Assembly (NCBI GenBank): GCA_949752795.1
Contig: OX457057.1
Location: 101,211,513 to 101,275,512 of the forward strand
Length of the DNA: 64,000 nucleotides
Direction: 5' to 3'
Source: Hyperoodon ampullatus
Lineage: Eukaryota; Chordata; Mammalia; Artiodactyla; Ziphiidae
This document shows positions 34,048 to 44,339 of the stretch, in pieces (within the stretch, counting starts at the first letter, position 1; every line of letters begins with the position of its first letter). The position numbers and the translations under genes were made by a program. The notes under the pieces were generated by a model that saw nothing but the letters and a program-made list of their open reading frames with translations, had not been told where the DNA came from and ran no database searches.

Positions 34048-35053
34048 CTGGGAAACATAAGAGAACAAAAGCACCTACAAAAACAAACCAAAACTGTTAA
34101 GAAAATGGTAATAGGAACATACATATCGATAATTACCTTAAACGTGAATAGATTAAATGCTCCCACCAAAAGACACAGACTGGATGAATGGATACAAAAA
34201 CAAGACCCATATATATGCTTTCTCCAAGAGACCCACTTCAGTCCTAGGGACAGATACAGACTGAAAGTGAGGGGATGGAAAAAGATATTCCATGCAAATG
34301 GAAATCAAAAGAAAGCTGGAGTAGTAATACTCATATCAGATAAAATAGACTTTAAAATAAAGACTGTTACAAGAGAAAAGGAAGGACACTACATAATGAT
34401 CAAGGGATCAATCCAAGAAGAAGATATAACAATTATAAATATATATGCACCCAACATAGTAGCACCTCAATACATAAGGCAACAGCTAACAGCTCTAAAA
34501 GAGGAAATCGACTGTAACACAATAATAGTGGGGGACATTTACACCTCACTTACACCAATGGACAGATCATCCAAACAGAAAATTAATAAGGAAACAACCT
34601 TTAAATGACACAATAGACCAGATAGATTTAATTCATATTTATACGACATTCCATCGAAAAACAGCAGATTACACTCTCTTCTCAAGTGTACATGGAACAT
34701 TCTTCAGGATAGATCACATCTTGGGTCACAAATCAATCCTTGGTAAATTTAAGAAAATTGAAATATCAGGCATCTTTTCCGACCATAATGCTATGAGCTT
34801 AGAAGTAAATTACAGGGAAAAAAAATGTAAAAACCACAAACACATGGAGGCTAAACAATATGTTACTAAATAACCAAGAGATCAATGAAGAAATCAAAGA
34901 GGAAATGAAAAAATACCTAGAGACAAATGACAATGAAAACACAACAATCCAAAACCTATGGGATGCAGCAAAAGCAGTTCTAAGAGGGAAGTTTATAGCA
35001 ATACAAGCCTACCTCAAGAAACAAGAAAATTCTCAAATAAGAAATCTAACCTT

Positions 35054-35258
35054 GGGCTTCCCTGGTGGTGCAGTGGTTGAGAGTCTGCCTGCCGATGCAG
35101 GGGACACTGGTTCGTGGCCCGGTCTGGGAGGATCCCACATGCTGCAGAGCAGGTGGGCCCATGAGCCATGGCCGCTGAGCCTGCGCGTCCGGAGCCTGTT
35201 CTCCGCAATGGGAGAGGCCACAGCAGTGAGAGGCCTGCGTACTACAGGAAAAAAAAAA
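35054..35258 (+). mobile_element. CHR SINE in L1-C ORF2
   Basis: Plus-strand SINE starting gggcttccctggtggtgcag, with an A-tail of about 14. Perfect 12-bp TSD aaatctaacctt at 35042-35053 and 35259-35270, both halves being L1 ORF2 sequence. Confidence 0.97.
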
Positions 35259-37803
35259 AAATCTAACCTTACACCTAAAGGAACTAGATAAAGAAGAACA
35301 AACAAAACCCAAAGATACCAAAAGGAAAGAAATCATAAAGATCAGAGCAGAAATAAATGAAATAGAAACAAAGAACACAGTAGCAAAGTTCAATAAAACT
35401 AAAAGCTGCTTCTTTGAGAAGATAAACAAAATTGATCAACCATTAGCTAGACTCATCAAGAAAAAGAGGGAGAGGACTCAAATCAATAAAACTAGAAATG
35501 AAAAAGAAGTTACAACAGACACCACAGAAATACAAAGCATCCTAAGAGACTACTACAAGCAACTCTATGCCAATATAATGGACAACCTGGAAGAAATGGA
35601 CAAATTCTTAGAAAGGTATAACCTTCCAAGACTGAACCAGGAAGAAATAGAAACTATGAACAGACCAATCACAAGTAATGAAATTGAAACTGTGATTAAA
35701 AATCTTCCAACAAACAGAAGTCCAGACCAGATGGCTTCAAAGGAGAGTTTTATCAAACATTAAGAGAAGAGCAAACACCCATCCTTCTCAAACTCTTCCA
35801 AAAAATTGCAAAGGAAGGAACACTCCGAAACTCATTCTATGAGGTGACCATCACCCTGATACCAAAATCAGACAAAGATACTACAAAAAAAGAAAATTAC
35901 AGACGAATATCACTAATAAATATACATGCAAAAATCCTCAACAAAATACTAGCAAACAGAATCCAACAGCACATTAAAAGGATCATACACCATGATCAAG
36001 TGGGGTATATCCCAGGGATGCAAGGATTCTTCAATATATGCAAATAAATCAGTGTAATGCACCATATTAACAAACTGAAGAATAAAAATCATATGATCAT
36101 CTCAATAGATGAAGAAAAAGCTTTTGACAAAATTCAACACCCATTTATGATAAAAACTCTCCAGAAAGTAGACATAGACGGAACCTACCTCAACATAATA
36201 AAGGCCATATATGAAAACCGCACAGCAATTATCATTCTCATTGGTGAAAAACAGAAAGCATTTCCTCTAAGATCAGGAACAAGACAAGGATGTCGACTCT
36301 CACCACTCTTATTCAACGTAGTTTTGGAAGTCCTAGCCATGGCAGTCAGAGAAGAAAAAGAAATAAAAGGAGTCCAAATCGGAAAAGAAGAAGTGAAGCT
36401 GTCACTGTTTGCAGATGACATGATACTACACATAGAGAATCCTAAAGATGCCACCAGAAAACTACTAGAGCTAATCAATGAATTTGGTAAAGTTGCAGGA
36501 TACAAAATTAACGCACAGAAATCTCTTGCATTCCTATATACTAATGATGAAAAATCTGAAAGAGAAATTAAGGAAACACTCCCATTTACCATTGCAAAAA
36601 AAGAATAAAATACCTAAGAATAAACCTACCTAGGCAGACAAAATGCATGTATGCAGAAAACTATAAGACACCGATGAAAGAAATTAAAAATGATAAAAAC
36701 AGGTGGAGAGATATACCATGTTTTTAGATTGGAAGAATCAATATTGTGAAAATGACTATACTACCCAAAGCAATATACAGATTCAATGCAATCCCTATCA
36801 AATTACCAGTGGCATTTTTTACAGAACTAGAACAAAAAATCTTAAAATTTGTGTGGAGACACAAAAGACACCAAATAGCCAAAGCTGTCTTGAGGGAAAA
36901 TAATGGAGCTGGAGGAATCAGACTCCCTGACTTCAGACTATACTACAAAGCTACAGTAATGAAGACAATATGGTACTGGCAGAAAAACAGAAATATAGAT
37001 CAGTGGAACAGGATAGAAAGCACAGAGATAATCCCACACACCTATGGTCAACTAATCTATGACAAAGGAGGCAAGGATATACAATGGAGAAAGGACAATC
37101 TCTTCAGTAAGCCACAAAAACTGTACAGCTACATGTAAAGGAATGAAATTAGAACACTCCCTAATACCATAGAAAGTAATAAACTCAAATTGGAGTAGAG
37201 ACCTAAATATAAGACCAGCCACTATTAAACTCTTAGAGGAAAACCTAGGAAGAACACTCTTTGACATAAATCATAGCAAGACCTTTTTTGATTCACCTCC
37301 TAGAATAATGGAAATAAAAACAAAAATAAACAAATGGGACCTAATGAAACTTCAAAGCTTTTGCACAGCAAAGGAAAGCATAAACAAGACAAAAAGAAAA
37401 CCCTCAGAATGGGAGAAAATATTTGCAAACCAATTAGTGGACAAAGGATTAATCTCCAAAATATATAAACAGCTCATGCAGCTCAATATCAAAACAGCAA
37501 ATAACCCAATAAAAAAATGGACAGAAGACCTAAATAGACATTTCTCCAAAGAAGATATACAGATGGCCAGGAGGCACATGAAAAGCTGCTCAACATGACT
37601 AATTATTAGAGAAATGCAAATCAAACTACAATGAGGTATCACCTCACAGCAGTTAGAATGGGCATCATCAGAAAATCTACAAACAGCAAATGCTGGATGG
37701 GGTGTGGAGAAAAGGGAACCCTCTTGCACTGTTGGTGGGAATTGTAAATTGATACAGCCGCTATGGAGAACAGTATGGAGGTTCCTTAAAAAACTAAAAA
37801 TAG

Positions 37804-38023
37804 GGCTTCCCTGGTGGTGCAGTGGTTGAGAGTCCGCCTGCTGATGCAGGGTACACGGGTTTGTGCCTCTGTCTGGGAAGATCCTACATGCCGCGGAGCG
37901 GCTGGGCCTGTGAGCCATGGCCACTGAGCCTGTGTGTTCGGAGCCTGTGCTCTGCAATGGGAGAGGCCACAACAGGGAGAGGCCACAACAGTGAGAGGCC
38001 TGCGTACCTCAAAAAAAAACACC
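37804..38023 (+). mobile_element. CHR SINE with internal 17-bp duplication in L1-C ORF2
   Basis: Starts ggcttccctggtggtgcagt after the TSD aaaaactaaaaatag (37789-37803, repeated at 38024-38038). Near the 3' end the unit ggagaggccacaacag is present twice in a row (about 37961-37993), where other copies have it once. The tail is A-rich and broken by C. Confidence 0.95.
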
Positions 38024-38381
38024 AAAAACTAAAAATAGAATTACCATATGACCCAGCAATCCCACTACTGAGCATATACCCTGAGAAAACCATAATTCAG
38101 AAAGACCCATGCACCCCAATATTCACTGCAGCACTGTTTACAATAGCCAGGTCATGGAAGCAACCTAACTGCCTGTTGACAGACAAATGGGTAAAGAAGA
38201 TGTGGTACATATATGCAATGGAGTATTACTCAGCCATAAAATGGAACCAAAGTGTGTCATTTGTAGAGATGTGGATGGACCTAGAGACTGTCAGAGTGAA
38301 GTAAGTCAGAAAGAGAGAAACAAAAATCGTATATTAACGCATATACGTGGAACCTAGGAAAATGGTACAGATGAACCACTT

Positions 38382-38691
38382 TGTAATCAAATTGACAAAA
38401 ATTAAAGGCAAAGTATTAAAAGCGACAAGGGAAAAACGACAAGTAACATACAAGGGAACTCCCATAAGGTTAACAGCTGATTTCCCAGCAGATACTCTAC
38501 AAGCCAGAAGGGAGTCACACGATATATTTAAAGTGATGAAAGGGAAGAAACTACAACCAAGATTACTTTACCCAGCAAGGATCTAATTCAGATTTGACAA
38601 AGAAATCAAAAGCTTTCCAGACAAGCAAAAACTAAGAGAATTCAGCACCACCAAACCAGCTCTACAACCAATGCTAAAGGAACTTCTCTAA
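38382..38691 (+). pseudogene. L1-D ORF1 C-terminal remnant
   Basis: Reads VIKLTKIKGKVLKATREKRQ then GTPIRLTADFPADTLQARRE and [11 protein letters not shown], with a stop at the next codon (TAA replacing TCA), then the normal KPALQPMLKELL end. The RRM and coiled-coil parts are missing because of the fusion. Confidence 0.9.
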
Positions 38692-38748
38692 GTGGGAAAC
38701 ATAAGTGAAGAAAAGGACCTACAGAAAGAAACCAGAACAGTTAAGAAG

Positions 38749-40612
38749 ATGGTAATAGGAACATACATATCGATAATTACCTTAAATGTGAATGGATTAA
38801 ATGCTCCAACCAAAAGACACAGCCTCACTGAATGGATATAAAAATAAGACCCATATATATGCTGTCTACAAGAGACCCACTTCAGACCTAGGGACAGATA
38901 CAGACTGAAAGTGAGGGGATGGAAAAAGATATTCCATGGAAACAGAAATCAAATGAAAGCTGGAGTAGTAATACTCATCTCAGATAAAATAGACTTTCAA
39001 ATAAAGAATGTTACAAGAGACAAGGAAGGACACTACATAAGGATTAAGGGATCAATCCAAGAAGAAGATATAACAATTATAAATATATTCACCCAACACA
39101 GGAGCACCTCAATACCTAAGGCAAATGCTAACAGCTATAAAAGAGAAAATTGACAGTAACACAGTAGTATTGGGAACTTTAACACCTCACTTACACCAAC
39201 GGACAGATCATCCAGACAGAAAATTAATAAGGAAACACAAGCTTTAAGTGACACAATAGACCGAGTAGACTTAATTGATATTTATAGGGCATTCCATCCA
39301 AAAACAGCAGATTACACTCTCTTCTCAAGTGAATATGGAACATTCTCCAGGATAGATCACATCTTGGGTCACAAATCAAGCCTCAGTAAATTTAAGAAAA
39401 TTGAAATCATATCAAGCATATTTTCCGACCACAATTCTATGAGCTTAGAAATAAATCACAGGGGGAAAAAAACGTGAAAAACACAACCGCCTGGAGGCTA
39501 AGCAATACATTACTCAATAACCAAGAGACCACTGAAGAAATCAAAGAGGAAATCAAAAAATAACTAGAGATGAATGACAGCAAAACCACGATGATTCAAA
39601 ACTTATGGAATGCAGCAAAAGCAGTTCTGAGAGGGAAGTTTATAGCAATACAAGCCTACCTCAAGAAACAGGGGGCTTCCCTGGTGGCGCAGTGGTTGAG
39701 AGTCTGCCTGCCAATGAGGGGGACACGGGTTTGTGCCCTGGTCCGGGAAGATCCCGCATGCCACGGAGCGGCTAGGCCCGTGAGCCATGGCCGCTGAGCC
39801 TGCGTGTGCAGAGCCTGTGCTCTACAACAGGAGAGGCCACAACAGTGAGAGGCCCATGTACCGCAAAAAAAAAAATAAATAAATAAATGATAGGATGCTT
39901 TAAAAAAAAAAAAGCAAACAAGAAAAATCTCAAATAAACAATCTAACCTTACACCTAAGGGAACTAGAGAAAGAAGAGCAAACAAAACCCAAAGGTAGTA
40001 GAAGGAAAGAAATCCTAAATATCAGAGCAGAAATAAATGAAAGAGAAACAAAGGAAACAATAGCAAAGATCAATAAAGCTAAAAGCTGGTTCACTGAGAA
40101 GATAAACAATATTGATAAACCTTTAGCCAGACTCATCAAGAAAAATAGGGCAAGGCCTCAAATCAATGAAATAAGAAATGAAAAAGGAGAAGTTACAATG
40201 GACACCACAGAAATACAAAGCATCCTAAGAGACTACTACAAGCAACTCTATGCCAGTATAATGGACAATCTGGAAGAAATGGACAAATTCTTAGAAAGGT
40301 ATAACCTTCCAAGACTGAAACAGGAAGAAATAGAAAATATAAACAGACCAATCACAAGTAATGAAATTGAAACTGTGATTAAAAATCTTCCAACAAACAA
40401 AAGTCCAAGGCCAGATGGCTTCACAAGTGAATTCTTTCAAACATTTAGAGAAGAGCTAACACCCATCCTTCTCAAACTCTTCCAAAAAATTGCAGAGGAA
40501 GGAACACTCTGAAACTCATTCTACGAGGCCACCATCACCCTGATTCCATAACCAGACAAGGATATTACAAAAAAAAGAAAATTACAGACCGATATCATTG
40601 ATGAATATAGAT
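38749..40612 (+). pseudogene. L1-D ORF2 N-terminal half, broken
   Basis: The start [22 protein letters not shown] at 38749 is soon stopped (GYK replaced by a TAA near 38840). Pieces [34 protein letters not shown] and [20 protein letters not shown] mark the endonuclease, the linker and the entry to the reverse transcriptase. The catalytic FADD region is absent because the element ends before it. Confidence 0.9.
39671..39912 (+). mobile_element. CHR SINE with two A-tracts in L1-D ORF2
   Basis: Plus-strand CHR SINE (ggggcttccctggtggcgca) ending in a first A/AAAT tract (about 39864-39888), then the non-A stretch gataggatgctt, then a second run of about 12 A. The flanking repeat is short and imperfect (aagaaaca before, aagcaaaca after). 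The double tail fits a short 3' transduction. Confidence 0.9.
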
Positions 40613-40624
40613 GAAAAAAAAATA

Positions 40625-40995
40625 AAGTTTAGCTGGGTCTGCAGTCACCTGAAGTCTTTATTGGGATTGGGAGTTCTGCATTTAGGATGGGTCACTTCTC
40701 ATGGCTGGCAAATTTATGCCAGCTGTTGGCAGGGGGCCTCAGTTCTTCACCAGATGGTTCTCTCTATAGGGCTGCTGAGTGTTCATCTGGCTTTTCCCAG
40801 AACAGGTGACACCAGAGAGAGAAAGGGGGAAATCACAAATCATGTTATGATTTCGCTTTAGAAATCATACTCTATCATTTTCATAGTATTTTAATGGTCA
40901 CACAGATCAGCCCTATTTAATGTAGGGGTGAGGAACACTTCACACATTGAATACTAAGGGGCAGTAATCATTGGGGGGCCATCTTGCTGGGATTT
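40625..40995. repeat. LTR-like old repeat, family unknown
   Basis: 'ctgggtctgcagtcacctga', 'tgccagctgttggcaggggg', 'cacagatcagccctatttaa' and 'tcattggggggccatcttgc' have the look of an old LTR or related interspersed repeat that I cannot name. It begins right after the truncated end of L1-D. Confidence 0.4.
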
Positions 40996-40999
40996 GTAA

Positions 41000-43080
41000 T
41001 AAGTGTATTTATGTTTTGCTATTATTATAGATGGCCAGAAAATATTTGATTGAATGCACAGGGGCATAAATATTAATTTTATTGATGTTGTTAATGTTTG
41101 CATGGTATGTTTTTCATCCTTTAATTTTTAGCTTCTCTATATCTTATTATTTAAGGTGATCTTTTGTGAGCAGCATATATTTTTGTTTTTAATTCAGTGA
41201 GATTATCTGTGTTTTAATTGAATATTTAGTCCATTTACATTTAATGTGATAACATATATTTCAGTTTAAATTTTTAAATTATTTTTTATTTGTTCTACTT
41301 GGTCTCGGTCATTTTCTTTCCTTTCTTGTCTCCTTTTGGATTATTTTTTTATTCCATTTTATCCTGTAAACCTGTTATATATTCTTTCACTATTGTTTTA
41401 GTGACTTCCTAGAGGTTCTAACATGCATTTTTGAGTTATAAAAGTCTAATAGAAATGCCTGCTTTTATCATTTCCTGGACAATGCAAGGACCTTGGAATA
41501 CTTTGACTGCATTTTTCACTCTTCTGCCTTTGTGCTGTTCTTATAGTTAATTTAGATTCTCTGTATATTTTAAACTCCACAAGACATACTTTTTATTGTT
41601 TTATATAATTGTTGAGATTTGCCCATATTTTTATTCTTTCCATTGATCTACATTCTCATTGTATTTCCTTGCTTCTCTTTAGGCCTATTTTTGTTTTGCT
41701 AGAAGAACTCCCTTTAGTGCAATTCTGCTGATCATAAATTCCTTTGATTTTTATTTGTTCAGAAGTACCTTTATTTCTCCTCCATTTTTGAAGAGTATTT
41801 TTACTGAGTATAGAATTTAGGTAGGGCATTATTTTATTTCATCTCTTTAAAGACTTTATTTGCTTGTTTTCTGACTTCCACTTTCTGATGAGAAGTAGAA
41901 GTTGAGTTGCTCTTTTGAAGGTAATACTCTGCTGCTTTTAAGAGTTTCTCCACCTCTTTTTAGCAATTTAAATATGGTGTGCCTAAAAGTATGGTTTTCT
42001 TTGTATTGTTAGTCATTTTTGATGTCCATATTGCTTCTTGAATCTATAGCTTGATGTCTAGACTAGTTTGGGGAAATTCTCAGCTGTTGTGTATCTTCAT
42101 ATATTGCTTCTGTTACAGCCTCTCTTCTCTGGAACCACAGTCTCATCTGTTAGAACTTTTCACCCTGTCTCATATGCTCATACACTCATTGCCATATTTT
42201 CTAACCTTTTTTTCACTCTGTGAAATTTTTTCTGAATTTGCTTCCAGTTTACTGATTTTTTTTCTCCTGTTCTGTTGAACCTGCTTGTGAACCGAGTCAT
42301 TAAGTTCTTAATTTTATTTACTTTCTCACTTCTAGAGTTTTCATTTGAATATTCCTTCCAACTTTTTATTTTAAAAAATTTCAAAGTTTAAAAATTTAAG
42401 TAAGAGAGCAATCAATCCTTGTATACTCTCTATCTGAATTTATCAGTTGAATACATTTTGCCGCATTTGTTTTATCTCTGTATATAAATTTTTCCCCCCT
42501 GACCATTTGAGGCTAAATTGCAGGCAATGTGACTATTCTTCCCTAAATATTTTATGACTCTTTTTTCCTAAAAACTTTAGCAGATATTTCCCAAGAACCA
42601 GGACTTCTACTACATAAATGTAATATAATTATCACACTCTAGAGTTTAATACAAATATAACATTTATATAATACAAAGTCCATATTTAAATTTTTCCAAA
42701 TGTCCCAATGAAATCCTTTATAGCTGGCCGCCCCCTGATCAAGGATCACACATTGCATTTAGTTGTCATGTCTCTTTAGTCTCCTTTAAATTAGCATAGT
42801 TTCCCAGCTTTTTTGGGGTGGGAGGTATGATAAAGGTGGTCTTCCTTGGAATTGACATCTTTAGATTATAGGCTAGGTGTTTTGCAAAATATTCTTCGAT
42901 TTGGATTCATCTAATTGTTTCCTCATGATTAATTTTGTATTAAACATTTTTAGCAAGAATACATCAGGAAGTCAGGATGGTGATGTTAGGTTTGATCATT
43001 TGATTAAGGTGAAAGTGCTTATAAAAAATTACATTCTCTAAATTAGTAATAGTTCATACATGTTAAATGAGGTATCAAAG
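41000..43080 (-). repeat. Ancient L1/HAL1-like element (antisense)
   Basis: Long AT-rich block with remnants of old L1 ORF1/5' region in reverse ('tagtccatttacatttaatg', 'tgaatctatagcttgatgtc') followed by an old 3' region at 42360-43020 ('gttgtcatgtctctttagtc', 'ccaaatgtcccaatgaaatc'). The lack of ORF2 between ORF1-like and 3' parts suggests HAL1, the ORF2-less L1 relative. The assignment is tentative. Confidence 0.5.
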
Positions 43081-43370
43081 TATCTTTCTCTAAAATATAA
43101 AACCTGGCAAACACTCAAATCATTTTCTAGTACTAGAGTATTTCAAAGGGAAGGATTCATAAGTACTGTTCACATTTTCTGTCTGAGTCACTGATAACTC
43201 ACTTAACATGTCCACAAGCAACTCAATTTTAGTTAGGGGGTCTTTTCTCTTTTGAATTTTGATTGCTCACCTAAGGCTCTTTAGTGAGAGCCAATGTGAG
43301 TACTTTTTATACTTCATAAAAATTAAATGGTTTTGTTAATAATGGTTTAAACTAGCTAGATTTTGTTTAC
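43081..43370. other. Unassigned spacer
   Basis: AT-rich sequence between the L1/HAL1 block and the Tigger element. Nothing is assignable. Confidence 0.4.
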
Positions 43371-44339
43371 AGTAATTCCCATACATATGAACCTTCAAGT
43401 TGTGAACTTTTAAAGATGCAAACGTGTGTTCGCATGTCCAGTCACATAAGTTAGTTCACATGTCTGGCATACATTGTCACATGCATGCATCCTCTACAAG
43501 TGGTTGTGCTTTTGTATACTTTACAGTACTGTATAGAGTACAGTAGTACAGTATCTTTACTTCAAGCTAGATCTGCAAGAGGACGACTTCACTGAACTCC
43601 TTGCTGTACAACACGAGGAGCTAACTAATGAAGCCCTGATGGAATTAGAGGCCCAGAGAAAGGACGAAGAGAGACAAGAGGAAGAAGTAACTAAAGAACT
43701 GAAGAGATTCACAATGCAGGAAATGGCAAGGGGATTTTCTTTATTTGAGGAGGCACTGTTAGTTGTTGAGGCACAGGACCCAAACGTAGAATGGTACACA
43801 AAGGTTGCAGCAGCCATTTAGAATGCAATCTGGTGCTACCATGTCATCTATGACGAGAAAAAAAGAGCTACTGCCCAGACATCACTGGATCATTTTTTCA
43901 AGATTGTAGATAGAATTGAATCCAGCAAGGAACCAGAACCTGTGCCATCAACGTCAGGTGTGAGTGAAATTGCAGTTTGCCCTCTGCCTCCTATTGCTGA
44001 CGTTCCTTCAGCTCTCCCATCTCCCATCTCCTCTCCCTCCTCCATTCAGTAACTCTTTTTGTCTGTTCACTCAATGCCAGCCCCTGTATGCTAGCTGTTG
44101 TATTCTACTACTATACTTTTCAAGGTACTGTACTGTAAGATTAAAAATGTTTTATTTTTTGTGTTTGTTTTTTATGTATTATTTGTGTGAAAAGTATTAT
44201 AAACCTATTACAGTATAGTACTATATAGCTGATTGTGTTAGTTGGCTACCTAGGCTAACTTTGTTGGACTTACAAACAAATTGGACTTACGAATGTGCTC
44301 TTGAAACAGAACTCATTCGTATGTAAGGGACTTACTACT
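43371..44339 (+). mobile_element. Internally deleted Tigger (Tc1/mariner-pogo) DNA transposon
   Basis: The left terminus cagtaattcccatacatatg follows a TA dinucleotide, and the right terminus is its inverted partner (catTcgtatgtaagggactt then actactg). Only about 970 bp lie between, versus more than 2 kb for an autonomous Tigger. The left part is GC-poor with 'gtactgtatagagtacagt'-like repeats, and the middle encodes the transposase C-terminus. Confidence 0.85.
43561..44052 (+). pseudogene. Tigger transposase C-terminal fragment
   Basis: Tigger/pogo transposases carry an N-terminal helix-turn-helix DNA-binding domain and a DDE catalytic core. Only the tail beyond the core remains. A single frame of 163 codons begins FKLDLQEDDFTELLAVQHEE and contains ELTNEALMELEAQRK and a long acidic/basic helix, then PSTSGVSE. 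One internal stop (43819-43821, after KVAAAI) breaks it, and the frame ends at 44052. There is no catalytic residue, so it cannot function. Confidence 0.8.

Larger units (their letters stand above)
34105..38357 (+). pseudogene. L1-C ORF2, broken and carrying two SINEs
   Basis: The endonuclease start [15 protein letters not shown] is open for 167 codons with LQETHF, but the GDFN catalytic motif reads GDIY. The reverse transcriptase piece 36057-36608 keeps [23 protein letters not shown] and [12 protein letters not shown]. The C-terminus ends at 38357. There are many frameshifts and stops plus SINE insertions at 35054 and 37804. No function is expected. Confidence 0.9.
32242..38381 (+). mobile_element. 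L1-C: LINE-1 with complete 5' end, truncated 3' end
   Basis: Starts gagattggttcaagatggc, identical to the start of L1-F at 62549. The 5'UTR is 0.9 kb (to 33148), then ORF1 (33149-34047), a 57-bp spacer and ORF2 (34105-38357), all broken. Two CHR SINEs have inserted into ORF2 (35054, 37804). About 24 bases after the ORF2 stop the sequence jumps without a poly(A) tail into the middle of ORF1 of another L1 (L1-D). No TSD can be assigned. Confidence 0.9.
38382..40612 (+). mobile_element. L1-D: internal L1 segment fused to L1-C
   Basis: Enters in the C-terminal half of ORF1 (tttgtaatcaaattgacaaa) and runs through the ORF1 stop, the spacer and ORF2 up to the start of the reverse transcriptase ([20 protein letters not shown]), where it stops at an A-run near 40612. 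It has neither L1 end and no TSD. It carries one CHR SINE (39671-39912). Together with L1-C it forms a head-to-tail fusion. Confidence 0.9.
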
